Origin: Hyperoplus lanceolatus
Lineage: Eukaryota; Chordata; Actinopteri; Uranoscopiformes; Ammodytidae
Reading direction: 5' to 3'
DNA length: 64,000 nucleotides
Assembly: GCA_026929865.2 (NCBI GenBank)
Contig: CM049414.1
Span: 3,105,001 to 3,169,000, forward strand
Positions 22,678-33,591 of this stretch are shown one piece after another. Both the position numbers and the translations under genes were made by a program. The first letter of the stretch is position 1. Every line of letters starts with the position of its first letter. Under the pieces are notes generated by a model. It was not told the origin of the DNA and searched no databases. It saw only the letters and a program-made list of their open reading frames with translations.

Positions 22678-22812
22678 TAACATAGTTTTCTACCAACTGG
22701 GCATATGCACAAAGGTCAAGAGGGGTCGCCAGGTATGCTATGCGGTGTAATAAATGTAATTTCGGTCAAATCCCTTGAGCCGCTTTACGTGCCGAAATAC
22801 TCGCCGAATCAG

Positions 22813-22828
22813 TCCTTGTTAGTATGGT
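22813..22828 (+). pseudogene. Truncated tRNA-Asp relic at a duplication junction
   Basis: Only TCCTTGTTAGTATGGT is left; it then joins the CATTTCGATTTTCGGG spacer that normally precedes the Asp gene. It marks the breakpoint of a 261-bp partial unit duplication. Confidence 0.75.
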
Positions 22829-22866
22829 CATTTCGATTTTCGGGCCGAAAATGCTCTCCTTCTCAG

Positions 22867-22938
22867 TCCTCGTTAGTATAGTGGACAGTATCTCCGCCTG
22901 TCACGCGGAAGACCGGGGTTTGATTCCCCGACGGGGAG
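22867..22938 (+). tRNA. tRNA-Asp(GTC), array copy 3, T-loop mutant
   Basis: 72 nt. Created by the partial unit duplication. Otherwise consensus, but box B is GGTTTGATTCC: the invariant T-loop C (position 56) is T. This weakens both the promoter and the tertiary fold, so a pseudogene is likely. Confidence 0.75.
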
Positions 22939-23078
22939 TAACATAGTTTTCTAGCAACTGGGCATATGCACAAAGGTCAAGAGGGGTCGCCAGGTATGCT
23001 ATGCGGTGGCGTGTAATAAATGTAATTTCGGTCAAATCCCTTGAGCCGCTTTACGTGCCGAAATACTCGCCGAATCAG

Positions 23079-23140
23079 TCCTTGTTAGTATGGTGGGCAG
23101 CATCACGCGGAAGACCGCTGTTCCATTCCCAGTCGGGGAG
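23079..23140 (+). pseudogene. tRNA-Asp relic, anticodon arm deleted (copy 2)
   Basis: Same 62-nt relic as at 21240, with ACCGCTGTTCC in the T-arm. It precedes the DIRS-type insertion by 130 bp. Confidence 0.9.
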
Positions 23141-23661
23141 TGACTGAGTTCTCTAACAACTGCGTGACATTCACTGGGACGCTCAAAAGAGATACAGTAG
23201 GTTCAACTGTGTCCAAGTACGTATGTCTAATTACGGTCAAAAGTCTGACTGGTGCAGAGAGTGCCAGTTCTATTTCGTTCCTACTGACCGCCAGAGGCGG
23301 TGCTTACAGCACTGGATGTTCCATCGCGCGCATGCGCAGGTCTAGATCTTTATACCAACAAAGTCACCTGTGACACCTGGGTGACTCCGGGAATGTATAT
23401 ATTCCGGAAGTCACCAGAGGTTCTGTTCCTTCTATATTCTCGCGGACTAGCAGGTCGCACACATTGTTGTGTGCTAATATACCATTAGCTTGTCGCAAGT
23501 AGCTCGTACCTAAGGGTTGGTGCTTTGATTTGACTTCGACCACCAAGGGCTGCGACTTGCAATTCGTTCGACTTGGCTGCGGCCGGTAGGGGTGAGTAAA
23601 GTGTGAAGTCTACGCGTAGCCCGAGGCTACCGCGGAAGCTAATATCACCTTTCCACCTTGC

Positions 23662-25326
23662 TTTGATTAGATCAGGCGGCGGCTGGGTTCACAGTCGCCG
23701 TGTTATTCTTTCGTTCGCACCGTTGCTTGTGTGTTTCGCTAGCCCGGTTGCTAATTGTATGCTCGAATGTATTGTCTTTCTAGCATTGTGCACTGTTGAT
23801 CGGGTGCTACGTTCGCCCCGACCGGTTGCCTACTCTGATTTAATCGACAGCGAGCGGCTTGGGGTACCAAGCCGCCGCCACAGTACTTTGTAGCATTGTC
23901 GCACTGTTGCTCGGCTGCTGAGTAGCCTAGAGCGGCTGCATAGGCTACTTAATTTGCTCGTCAGGTGCGGCTTCGGGTCAGAAGCCTCTTTCACTGTTGT
24001 TCGCACCGTTGCTTGTGTGTTTTTCGCTAAGCCGGTTGCTAATTGTATGCTCGAATGTATTGTCTTTCTAGCATTGTTGCACTGTTGATCGGGTGCTACG
24101 TTCGCCCCGACCGGTTGCTTACTTTGATTTAATCGACAGCGAGCGGCTTGGGGGTACCAAGCCGCCGCCACAGTACTTTGTAGCATTGTGAGTAGCCTAG
24201 AGCGGTTGCATAGGCTACTTAATTTGCTCGTACCAGTGGGTGAGCCGTGCCACACACTAGTATGCTGTTATACACTGTATGCTGCTGTATTGCTCGCCGG
24301 TGGACGAATTAGTTTCCTAAATCGCCTTCACCGTGTTATTTAGCCGTGTCACACTGTTGCTCGTGTGTAGGCTGCTGTAGTGTGTCGCCAGTTGGCAGCT
24401 TAGTTTCACGGCACGGGTGTCGTGTCTGTGCCGCTGTGTTATTATAGCCGTGTTGCACGGTAGCTCACGCCTTAGCCTGACTGCATAGGCTAGTTTGATT
24501 AGATCAGGCGGCGGCTGGGTTCACAGTCGCCGAGTTATTCTTTCGTTCGCACCGTTGCTTGTGTGTTTCGCTAGCCCGGTTGCTAATTGTATGCTCGAAT
24601 GTATTGTCTTTCTAGCATTGTGCACTGTTGATCGGGTGCTACGTTCGCCCCGACCGGTTGCCTACTCTGATTTAATCGACAGCGAGCGGCTTGGGGTACC
24701 AAGCCGCCGCCACAGTACTTTGTAGCATTGTCGCACTGTTGCTCGGCTGCTGAGTAGCCTAGAGCGGCTGCTAGGCTACTTAATTTGCTCGTCAGGTGCG
24801 GCTTTGGGTCAGAAGCCTCTTTCACTGTTGTTCGCACCGTTGCTTGTGTGTTTTTCGCTAAGCCGGTTGCTAATTGTATGCTCGAATGTATTGTCTTTCT
24901 AGCATTGTTGCACTGTTGATCGGGTGCTACGTTCGCCCCGACCGGTTGCTTACTTTGATTTAATCGACAGCGAGCGGCTTGGGGGTACCAAGCCGCCGCC
25001 ACAGTACTTTGTAGCATTGTGAGTAGCCTAGAGCGGTTGCATAGGCTACTTAATTTGCTCGTACCAGTGGGTGAGCCGTGCCACACACTAGTATGCTGTT
25101 ATACACTGTATGCTGCTGTATTGCTCGCCGGTGGACGAATTAGTTTCCTAAATCGCCTTCACCGTGTTATTTTAGCCGTGTCACACTGTTGCTCGTGTGT
25201 AGGCTGCTGTAGTGTGTCGCCAGTTGGCAGCTTAGTTTCACGGCACGGGTGTCGTGTCTGTGCCGCTGTGTTATTATAGCCGTGTTGCACGGTAGCTCAC
25301 GCCTTAGCCTGACTGCATAGGCTACT
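23662..25326. repeat. Two tandem 832-bp repeats inside the DIRS-type element
   Basis: Copy 1 is 23662-24493 and copy 2 is 24494-25326. They start with TTTGATTAGATCAGGCGGCG and differ by only a few substitutions and 1-bp indels (CTGCATAGG against CTGCTAGG; CTTCGGGTC against CTTTGGGTC). A further diverged part of the same sequence lies at 27848-28210. Long frames over it are mirror images of each copy, not genes. Confidence 0.92.
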
Positions 25327-25562
25327 TAATTTGCTCACCAGTGAACGTCGTTGCCGTCACCAAGAGCCGCTGACACTGCCAGGGGACTGCAGATGGAGAA
25401 TAGCATTTTGGCTATTCTAGCATTTTTTAACCCATGTATGATCATGTGGTTTATTGATTTGCACTGTCCCCTTCTTAAGTAAACTGAATTCAATTGAACT
25501 GTGTTATTTAGGGGGTCGTGGGTGCGCTCTCGTAAAGCTCGATTGCCTAGCCTACTGTAATT

Positions 25563-25850
25563 ATGCTCGCCAGTGGGCAGCATAGTTTTGCACAACAGGT
25601 CGCATTGTTGCATGGGTGCTCTCGCCTAAAGCTCGATTGCCTAAAGCCTACTGTAATTATGCTCGCCAGTGGGCAGCATAGTTTTACACAACAGGTCGCA
25701 TTGTTGCTTGGGTGCTCTCGCCTAAAGCTCGATTGCCTAAAGTCTACTGTAATTGTGCTCGCCAGTGGGCAGCATAGTTTTACACCGCCACCGTTTTATT
25801 CTAGCGGTGTCGCACCGTGGCTCGGTTGCTCTCGCCTGAAGCCCGGTTGC
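25563..25850. repeat. 96-bp tandem repeat, about three copies
   Basis: The phrase GCTCGCCAGTGGGCAGCATA recurs at about 25565, 25661 and 25757, giving a 96-bp period. Each unit also carries CTCTCGCCTAAAGCTCGATT. It lies in the DIRS-type element, downstream of the 832-bp repeats. Confidence 0.88.
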
Positions 25851-26036
25851 ATGCATTAGTTGCTAGCCAGTGAGTGTCTTATGTTTCCAAGGGCCGCCTT
25901 CACTGTGTTATTGTAGCTGTCACACAGTTGTCGTGTCTGCGCAGGCTACTGTAATTGCTCGCCAGTGGGCGCTATAGTTTTGCACCGCCGCTGTATTATT
26001 CTGGCGGTGTCGCGCCGCGGCTCGGTTGTTCTCGCC

Positions 26037-26075
26037 GCGGCTCGGTTGTTCTCGCCGCGGCTCGGTTGTTTTCGC
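26037..26075. repeat. Short tandem repeat GCCGCGGCTCGGTTGTTCTC
   Basis: Three successive copies of an approximately 20-bp phrase (CCGCGGCTCGGTTGTT) occur between about 26015 and 26075 in the DIRS-type element. Confidence 0.75.
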
Positions 26076-27189
26076 CTGGAGCCCGGTTGCATACCTTAGT
26101 CAGATGCATATTTAGTTGGCGTGACAGTGGGCAGCTTACGCCTTCATGACCTCCATACAGTGGGGAATGGCCATGACAAGTGCCCTGCAGGTCTCAGGGT
26201 TGAGTACCTGAGGGAAGCGCTGTCAGATAGCCCATGCATGAACTGTAGTTTCATGTCTCAGGCACTTAGGTTGCTAGGTAGAGGCTCTTCTACTGGCCTC
26301 CAACCAGCGGCAGGCCCTCAATCCTCCGTTCCTGTGTGCCTCCCTCTGAGCCTTATTCCGCTCAGCTCCGTAGATGCTGGCCAGATTTAAGGGCTCTCTC
26401 CCATCACACTGCGACAGCAGAGCTCTGGCAGCCATGCACAATGCTGATAGTTAGGGCTCGGACTGGTTAGCTCCGATTGAGCCTGCTAGCATCCCTGGTT
26501 GTCTCCCCAGACGAGGCTCTGAGAGCCAATGTGCGCTGCCCTCGGCCCCAGTGCCGGATTTCAGGCGATCTCCTTATTAGGAGTTACGACATTGCTGCCT
26601 GTGTGGGCCATCTGGGAATTTGCTTTCTCACACAGTCCTGGCTCGGTCGCTAACCATACAGGGGTCAGGTGCTGGTCACTCAGCATGGACCCTCAGTGAT
26701 GCTTCACTGCAGACTTTGCATTATGACTTAGGGAGCTAGGCATGTTGATGTCAACTGTGACGTCGTCCCAGTCGGAGGTGTGTCGACTGACCCTCCATTC
26801 TCTTTCAGTGATCCCAGGCCAGACGTTCGGCCAGCTGCTCTTCAGGCCCGGTGCGAAGTGTCCAGGTTGACTAGGCTAGACAGTAATTGCACGCAGCGAC
26901 GTGCACCTCTGCCTGATTCCAGGCCGGGAACCTCTGGTACCCCGTGCCAATAGCCTCAACCACGTTCAGGTGGACAATCAAGGGGCCAGTGCTTCTCAGC
27001 ACATTCTGTACAGTGCCGTAACACTGCGCTACAGCTGCATTTCAGGCGCCAGGAGGTCGGCGTCCAGCCTCCGCCCCTCCCCCAGAGTCCTTGGGGGTGC
27101 TACTCGATGCTCGGTAGGTTCTACTCAACCGAAGTTCAGGTACCAGGAGGTGGGGCGGGGTCGCCCCGTTCTGGACTAAGACGGCGGAA

Positions 27190-27500
27190 TCAATGCCTCA
27201 CGATTCTTCCTTTCCCCATGCTGCGTGTTGCAGGGGTACTCCAGTCTATCGCTCAGGCGGACTGGGTTGTGTCATAGCCCTGAAAGATGCTACTTCAAGT
27301 CCCTACTGCCCAATGTCACAGGTGGTCCTCCCCTTTGCATTTCTGGGCAGGGTGTACCAGTTCAGGGTTCCTCCGTTTGGGCCGTCCCTGGCTCTGCGGA
27401 TATTAGACAGTGTGGCAGCATCCCTGCCACCATTACAGCTCAGCTGGTGCTCGAGTCGGCGGCCATGCGAGCCTGCCTTTCTCCATAGCGCGTAGCTACC
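27190..27500 (+). pseudogene. DIRS-type reverse transcriptase relic
   Basis: Two overlapping frames hold pieces of the RT palm region. YRSGGLGCVIALKDA (about 27241-27285) resembles the family's 'VIDLKDAYF' motif A. It is followed by LPFAFLGRVYQFRVPPFGPS (27328-27390), the counterpart of the 'FAFxGxxYQFxVLPFGL' motif. The frame is lost on both sides and no YxDD motif was found. The function is known for the family; here it is dead. Confidence 0.7.
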
Positions 27501-28222
27501 GTTCAGCAGCTACTACAGCACTCCATGCAATGGAGGCTGCTGGAGTACAGCCTCTTCCTTCGACTGATAAGTATGCTGACCTCAGCATAATCTAATTATC
27601 ATTATCCAAGCTGTCCAAGTTCCAGGTGTCCGGAACACAGCGATAGAAAAGGGCCACCCCGGGGGTGGAGACTCCATCCGGAGGTGGTGGGCATGATTGG
27701 GACAAGTATGGCAGGGCAGTGGCATATCTCTTTGCTTCCGAAGAGATGACCCACTGTCCCCCTGGGTTCTCCTAGATGGAGAGGACCAGTCCCCTAAGGC
27801 AGGATGCTCTGGCTAGTGCTTGGCCAGTCATCCTGCTTTGTGCATTTCCTTCGCACCGTTGCTTGTGTGTTTTTCACTAAGCCCGGTTGCTAATTGTATG
27901 CTCGAATGTATTGTCTTTCTAGCATTGTTGCACTGTGATCGGGTGCTAAGTTCGCCTAGACCGGTTGCTTACTTTGATTTAATCGACAGCGAGTGGCTTG
28001 GGGTGAGCCAAGCCACCGCCACAGTATTTGTAGCATTGTCGCCTAGAGCGGTTGCATAGGCTACTAATTTGCTCGTCAAGTGGGCGGCTTCGGGTCAGAA
28101 GTCGCTTTCACTGTGTATTGAGCTGTGTCCCACCAGCGTGGGCTCTCACCTAAGCCTTGCGTGCATAGCTTACTTATTGCTTGCCAGTGGATGAGCCGTG
28201 CCACACACTATGTGTGTAGCTT

Positions 28223-29420
28223 TTGTTACTGACAACACTGGATGGGGTCCAGCATTGCAGTTACAGCCTACGTTTGGTGGCTCCACATTGGCCAGGAAGG
28301 CCATGGATCCCAGCGTTACTAAACTCCTCAAGGAGAGCCTTGGTGCCTTCCAGGGAGACAGGACCTTCTGTCTCAGGTAGGCGGACACATGTGGCACCCG
28401 AACTCGGGGCGCCTGCAGCTGTGCGTGGGGCTCCTGGTAGCCAGGACCCACTGTTGACGTATTGCGACCAGTCAGAGGTCCATACCGTTTTAACTTCAGG
28501 GGCACTCGCCACTACATGGCGCTATGCAGACAGGTGGAAGTTGTTTTCACAGTGGTGCATGGCACATGGCGAAGTCCCATGGACTTGTCAGTGGTAGTGA
28601 TACTACACTTTCTGCAGTCTGTGTTGGGCAGCAGGACAGCTGCTTCCACCCTGTGCGTCTATGTGGCTGCGATATCGGCCGCACATGCAGGGGTGGACAA
28701 CCAGACGGTAGGGTCCCACTACCTAGTCAGGCCAGAGGCTTCATTCAGCCACCATGACCCCTGAGGGCACCATCATGGGACTTACAAGTAGTCCTGAGGG
28801 CCTTAGGTCTACCCCCATTTGGGCCGCTGAGTCAGGCAGACCTGACGCGGCTGTCTATGAAGACGGCATTCCTACTTGCCATTGCGACTGCAATCGGTCG
28901 GTGAACTCCATGCCTCGGCAGTGAGCCAGGCGTGCTTGCTCTGGCATGCGGAAGGGTCAGGAGTGGTGCTCGCCAAATCCATCCTTCCTATCCAAACGAT
29001 TGTCTCCCCAGCATGTAAACCAATCGATCGAGTTGGCTGCTTTCAATCCCCTGGGCTCACCAGGGGGTGCAGAAAGAACGTCAGACCCACTGTGCCCGGT
29101 GCGGGCGCTAAGGGCATAGGTTGTGGCAACAACCAGCTTGCGTAAGACAAATACCTCTTTGTCTGCTATGGGAGCTGCAGGAAGGGGGCTGCCCTGTCCA
29201 AACAGAGACACTCCCACTGACTTGTGGAGGTGGTCTTGAATGCATATAGATCACAGGGGCTCCCCATGCCTTGGCCGTTGAGTGCCACTCTACCAGGAGT
29301 ATGGCTACATCAGGGGCTGCCTTGAAGCGGATTTCACGGCAGGACATTTGTGCCACGGCTACATGGTCTTCATCATGTACGTTGCGCGGCTCTGCAGAGT
29401 AAATGTTGCTGCACCTCATC
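28223..29420 (+). pseudogene. DIRS-type tyrosine recombinase relic
   Basis: Pieces in shifting frames follow the family order. They include APHWPGRPWIP (28280-28312), WRYADRWKLFSQWC (about 28515-28560), LHFLQSVLGSRTAASTLCVY with VAAISAAHAGVDNQTVGSH (28604-28710), then VSQACLLWHAEGSGVVLA (28920-28974). Near 29275 the sequence codes HSTRSMATSGAALKR in a frame entered by a one-base shift; HxxR is the central part of the recombinase R...HxxR...Y catalytic set. The final Tyr region is not readable. Many frameshifts and stops. Confidence 0.72.
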
Positions 29421-29549
29421 CGGTGGGATGACAGCTGTCTTGTTGATGGCTGCAAGCCCTTAATTGATGAGTACTCTTCGTGACCTTTTTGGTATAAGTC
29501 ATCCAGTGCTGTAAGCACCGCCTCTGGCGGTCAGTAGGAACGAAATAGA

Positions 29550-29830
29550 ACGATAGTTACGTATGTAACTACGGTTCTATGAGTTCCGGATGACCGCCAG
29601 GCGGTGCTTACAGCACTGGATGTTCCATCGCGCGCATGCGCAGGTCGAGATCTTTATACCAACAAAGTCACCTGTGACACCTGGGTGACTCCGGGAATGT
29701 ATATATTCCGGAAGTCACCAGAGGTTCTGTTCCAACTGGATCTTCTCGCGGTGTCTGAGAAGTCTGAGTGACAGAGAACTCTGGCGGTCATCCGGAACTC
29801 ATAGAACCGTAGTTACATACGTAACTATCG
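29550..29830. mobile_element. Short derivative of the DIRS-type ends (fold-back)
   Basis: It begins AACGATAGTTACGTATGTAA, CTACGGTTCTATGAGTTCCG and ends with the reverse complement (CGGAACTCATAGAACCGTAG, TTACATACGTAACTATCG). Its centre (29592-29732) copies the left end of the big element (GGCGGTGCTTACAGCACTGG, CACCTGGGTGACTCCGGGAA). It abuts the right inverted repeat of the large element and so may be part of one complex terminus or a solo non-autonomous copy. Confidence 0.7.
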
Positions 29831-29927
29831 TTTGTCTGCCTGCCTGCCTTTCTGCTTTCCTGCTTCCAGTTTAATGTAATAGCCTGTGGGCAGTGCAATA
29901 GACTCTGCAGTTGTCTGACAATTGAAC

Positions 29928-29972
29928 TTTTCGCGTGTGAGGCAAACGTGATAACCACTACACTACGGAAAC
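29928..29972 (-). pseudogene. Half tRNA-Val(CAC), 3' half deleted (copy A)
   Basis: Only the 5' half is left: GTTTCCGTAGTGTAGTGG through the anticodon loop CTCACAC, then the sequence jumps to spacer (AGTTCAATTGTC). The T-arm, 3' acceptor strand and about 10 bp of flank are gone. The identical deletion is in the next unit (31460-31504). Confidence 0.9.
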
Positions 29973-30408
29973 TGGCATATTCATTCACCACGAAGATCCG
30001 CGCGGCCACCTACCTGCTTACTCAACAAAGAATTATATTACCCAGTTTGAAGAGGAATAGGGACCTGGGTTTCCAGGGTGACCCCCTGACCTGGGCCTGC
30101 ACACTGCCCCACTCAGTCTCACCAGGCCCGGCCTGACCACCTGCAGGAACACCCCCTGGCTGGCCTGGGCCATCCCTTTTCTACCGACTGCGTCATATTC
30201 ACTGAGGTGCTCAAAGGAGTTACAGTAGCATCAACTGTGTCCAAGCACATATGCTCAATTACGGTGAAAAGTCTGACTCAACTTGATAGTCTTTGTCTGT
30301 TCCCATTTGTAGGCAATTGTGTTGCATCGTGTAGGCAGTGGCGCACACTCTGCAGCTGGCTGACAATTGAGCTGAGTACAATTTGACCTTAACAATTACG
30401 CCAAAGAG

Positions 30409-30481
30409 TGTTTCCGCCCGGTCTCGAACCGGGGACCTTTCGCGTGTTAGGCGAACGTGATAACCACTACACTACAGAAAC
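30409..30481 (-). tRNA. tRNA-Val(AAC), array copy 2
   Basis: 73 nt. Anticodon AAC, box B GGTTCGAGACC. The acceptor starts GTTTCTG (C6 to T), giving a G-T wobble pair. Shares this change with copy 3. Confidence 0.9.
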
Positions 30482-30961
30482 TGCCCGGTGCTCCTCCACG
30501 CACAACTGCGCGGCCACCCACCTGCTTACGCAACGCAGAATTCAGTGTGAAAAGGAACGAGGACCTGTTATTTCCAGGATCAACCCCTGGCCTGGGCCAT
30601 CACTCTGCCCCACTCAGCCTAACAACCGCCAGGAAGACCCCTTACTAACCCTACGCCGGATGACCCCACAACTCTACAGCATGCAGTGACGGTCCCCTGC
30701 ATGTTGAGGCTCCCAGACCAATGCACAGAGGTCAAAAGGTCGCCAGGTATGCCAAATGTCCTTTTCAGTCAAATGTTGGCGGGTTGTAGTGAAATGCTGA
30801 TCAACTGACATCTCAGTAAAACGTTGGTGGGTTGTAGTGAACCACTGACCCAAGGTTGGTCTTGCTGGCTTCATGTTTTTCTTTCCAAAAGCCCGCGCAA
30901 AGGGGGCCAGGCATGCTACATGTCATTTCGATTTTCGGGCCGAAAATGCTCTCCTTCTCAG

Positions 30962-31033
30962 TCCTCGTTATTATAGTGGACAGTATCTCCGCCTGTCACG
31001 CGGAAGACCGGGGTTCGATTCCCCGACAGGGAG
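30962..31033 (+). tRNA. tRNA-Asp(GTC), array copy 4, two changes
   Basis: 72 nt. Box A reads TTATTATAGTGG (G10 to T), and the 3' acceptor strand is ACAGGGA, leaving a C5-A68 mismatch. The anticodon arm and box B are intact. Activity is doubtful. Confidence 0.82.
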
Positions 31034-31173
31034 TAACATAGTTTTCTACCAACTGGGCATATGCACAAAGGTCAAGAGGGGTCGCCAGGTATGCTATGCG
31101 GTGGCGTGTAATAAATGTAATTTCGGTCAAATCCCTTGAGCCGCTTTACGTGCCGAAATACTCGCCGAATCAG

Positions 31174-31235
31174 TCCTTGTTAGTATGGTGGGCAGCATCA
31201 CGCGGAAGACCGGTGTTCCATTCCCAGTCGGGGAG
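31174..31235 (+). pseudogene. tRNA-Asp relic, anticodon arm deleted (copy 3)
   Basis: Same 62-nt relic as in the other units, followed by GTGACTGAGTTCTC with no T4. Confidence 0.9.
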
Positions 31236-31459
31236 TGACTGAGTTCTCTAACAACTGCGTGACATTCACTGGGACGCTCAAAAGAGATACAGTAGGTTCA
31301 ACTGTGTCCAAGTACGTATGTCTAATTACGGTTAAAAGTCTGACTGGTGCAGAGAGTGCCAGTTTGTCTGCCTGCCTGCCTTTCTGCTTTCCTGCTTCCA
31401 GTTTAATGTAATAGCCTGTGGGCAGTGCAATAGACTCTGCAGTTGTCTGACAATTGAAC

Positions 31460-31504
31460 TTTTCGCGTGTGAGGCAAACGTGATAACCACTACACTACGG
31501 AAAC
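31460..31504 (-). pseudogene. Half tRNA-Val(CAC), 3' half deleted (copy B)
   Basis: Same deletion endpoints as at 29928-29972, so the deletion predates duplication of these two adjacent units. Confidence 0.9.
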
Positions 31505-31940
31505 TGGCATATTCATTCACCACGAAGATCCGCGCGGCCACCTACCTGCTTACTCAACAAAGAATTATATTACCCAGTTTGAAGAGGAATAGGGACCTGG
31601 GTTTCCAGGGTGACCCCCTGACCCGGGCCTGCACACTGCCCCACTCAGTCTCACCAGGCCCGGCCTGACCACCTGCAGGAACACCCCCTGGCTGGCCTGG
31701 GCCATCCCTTTTCTACCGACTGCGTCATATTCACTGAGGTGCTCAAAGGAGTTACAGTAGCATCAACTGTGTCCAAGCACATATGCTCAATTACGGTGAA
31801 AAGTCTGACTCAACTTGATAGTCTTTGTCTGTTCCCATTTGTAGGCAATTGTGTTGCATCGTGTAGGCAGTGGCGCACACTCTGCAGCTGGCTGACAATT
31901 GAGCTGAGTACAATTTGACCTTAACAATTACGCCAAAGAG

Positions 31941-32013
31941 TGTTTCCGCCCGGTCTCGAACCGGGGACCTTTCGCGTGTTAGGCGAACGTGATAACCACT
32001 ACACTACAGAAAC
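31941..32013 (-). tRNA. tRNA-Val(AAC), array copy 3
   Basis: 73 nt. Identical in sequence to copy 2, including the C6-to-T acceptor change. Anticodon AAC. Confidence 0.9.
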
Positions 32014-32493
32014 TGCCCGGTGCTCCTCCACGCACAACTGCGCGGCCACCCACCTGCTTACGCAACGCTGAATTCAGTGTGAAAAGGAACGAGGACCTGT
32101 TATTTCCAGGATCAACCCCTGGCCTGGGCCATCACTCTGCCCCACTCAGCCTAAGAACCGCCAGGAAGACCCCTTACTAACCCTACGCCGGATGACCCCA
32201 CAACTCTACAGCATGCAGTGACGGTCCCCTGCATGTTGAGGCTCCCAGACCAATGCACAGAGGTCAAAAGGTCGCCAGGTATGCCAAATGTCCTTTTCAG
32301 TCAAATGTTGGCGGGTTGTAGTGAAATGCTGATCAACTGACATCTCAGTAAAACGTTGGTGGGTTGTAGTGAACCACTGACCCAAGGTTGGTCTTGCTGG
32401 CTTCATGTTTTTCTTTCCAAAAGCCCGCGCAAAGGGGGCCAGGCATGCTACATGTCATTTCGATTTTCGGGCCGAAAATGCTCTCCTTCTCAG

Positions 32494-32565
32494 TCCTCCT
32501 TAGTATATTGGACAGTATCTCCGCCTGTCACGCGGAAGACCGGGGTTCGATTCCCCGACGGGGAG
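32494..32565 (+). tRNA. tRNA-Asp(GTC), array copy 5, probably inactive
   Basis: 72 nt. The 5' acceptor is TCCTCCT (G6 to C, a C-C mismatch) and the D-loop is TATATTGG instead of TATAGTGG (conserved G lost). Anticodon GTC and box B remain. Confidence 0.72.
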
Positions 32566-32705
32566 TAAAATAGTTTTATACCAACTGGGCATATGCACAA
32601 AGGTCAAGAGGGGTCACCAGGTATGCTATGCGGTGGCGTCTAATAAATGTAATTTCGGTCAAATCCCTTGAGCCGCTTTACGTGCCGAAATACTCGCCGA
32701 ATCAG

Positions 32706-32767
32706 TCCTTGTTAGTATGGTGGGCAACATCACGCGGAAGACCGGTGTTCCATTCCCAGTCGGGGAG
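32706..32767 (+). pseudogene. tRNA-Asp relic, anticodon arm deleted (copy 4)
   Basis: 62-nt relic with GGGCAACATC where other units have GGGCAGCATC. Confidence 0.9.
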
Positions 32768-33009
32768 TGACTGAGTTCTCTAACAACTGCGTGACATTCA
32801 CTGGGACGCTCAAAAGAGATACAGTAGGTTCAACTGTGTCCAAGTACGTATGTCTAATTGCGGTCAAAAGTCTGACTGGTGCAGAGAGTGCCAGTTTGTC
32901 TGCCTGCCTGCCTTTCTGCTTTCCTGCTTCCAGTTTAATGTAATAGCCTGTGGGCAGTGCAATAGACTCTGCAGTTGTCTGACAATTGAACTTTACTCAC
33001 GCCAAAGAG

Positions 33010-33082
33010 TGCTTCCGCCCGGTTTCGAACCGGGGACCTTTCGCATGTGAGGCGAACGTGATAACCACTACACTACGGAAAC
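33010..33082 (-). tRNA. tRNA-Val(CAC), array copy 2
   Basis: 73 nt. Anticodon CAC in loop CTCACAT (position 38 is T instead of C). The 3' acceptor carries GGAAGC, a T-G wobble pair. Box B GGTTCGAAACC intact. Possible donor sequence for the switched gene at 39749. Confidence 0.9.
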
Positions 33083-33518
33083 TGGCATATTTATTCACCA
33101 CGAAGATCCGCGCGGCCACCCACCTGCTTACTCAACACAGAATTATATTACCCAGTTTGAAGAGGAATAAGGACCTGGGTTTCCAGGGTGACCCCCTGAC
33201 TCGGGCCTGCACACTGCCCCACTCAGTCTCACCAGGCCCGGCCTGACCACCTGCAGGAACACCCCCTGGCTGGCCTGGGCCATCCCTTTTCTACCGACTG
33301 CGTCATATTCACTAAGGTGCTCAAAGGAGTTACAGTAGCATCAACTGTGTCCAAGCACATATGCTCAATTACGATGAAAAGTCTGACTCAACCTGATAGT
33401 CTTTGTCTGTTCCCATTTGTAGGCAATTGTGTTGCATCGTGTAGGCAGTGGCGCACACTCTGCAGCTGGCTGACAATTGAGCTGAGTACAATTTGACCTT
33501 AACACTTACGCCAAAGAG

Positions 33519-33591
33519 TGTTTCCGCCCGGTCTCGAACAGGGGACCTTTCGCGTGTTAGGCGAACGTGATAACCACTACACTACGGAAAC
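33519..33591 (-). tRNA. tRNA-Val(AAC), array copy 4, T-stem mutant
   Basis: 73 nt. Anticodon AAC. Box B reads TGTTCGAGACC and the T-stem loses a G-C pair (G52 to T). Shared with copy 5. Confidence 0.82.

Larger units (their letters stand above)
23270..29830 (+). mobile_element. DIRS-type (tyrosine-recombinase) retrotransposon, degenerate
   Basis: The 6.56 kb block splits the array spacer between TGCCAGTT and TTTGTCTGCC, with no target duplication beyond shared T residues. The left end CTATTTCGTTCCTACTGACC (23270) recurs inverted as GGTCAGTAGGAACGAAATAG (ending 29549), an inverted terminal repeat of about 47 bp. Inside are reverse-transcriptase relics (27190-27500) and a tyrosine-recombinase relic (28223-29420). 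Inverted ends, RT plus recombinase and no target duplication fit DIRS elements, which integrate by a tyrosine recombinase. All frames are broken. Internal repeats inflate the left half. Confidence 0.8.

Noticed and set aside
23830-25086. Two related minus-strand frames of 141 and 167 residues, plus mirrored plus-strand frames
   Set aside because: They lie over the duplicated 832-bp blocks inside the DIRS-type element, repeat with the DNA period and resemble no protein I know. The repeat explains their length and similarity.
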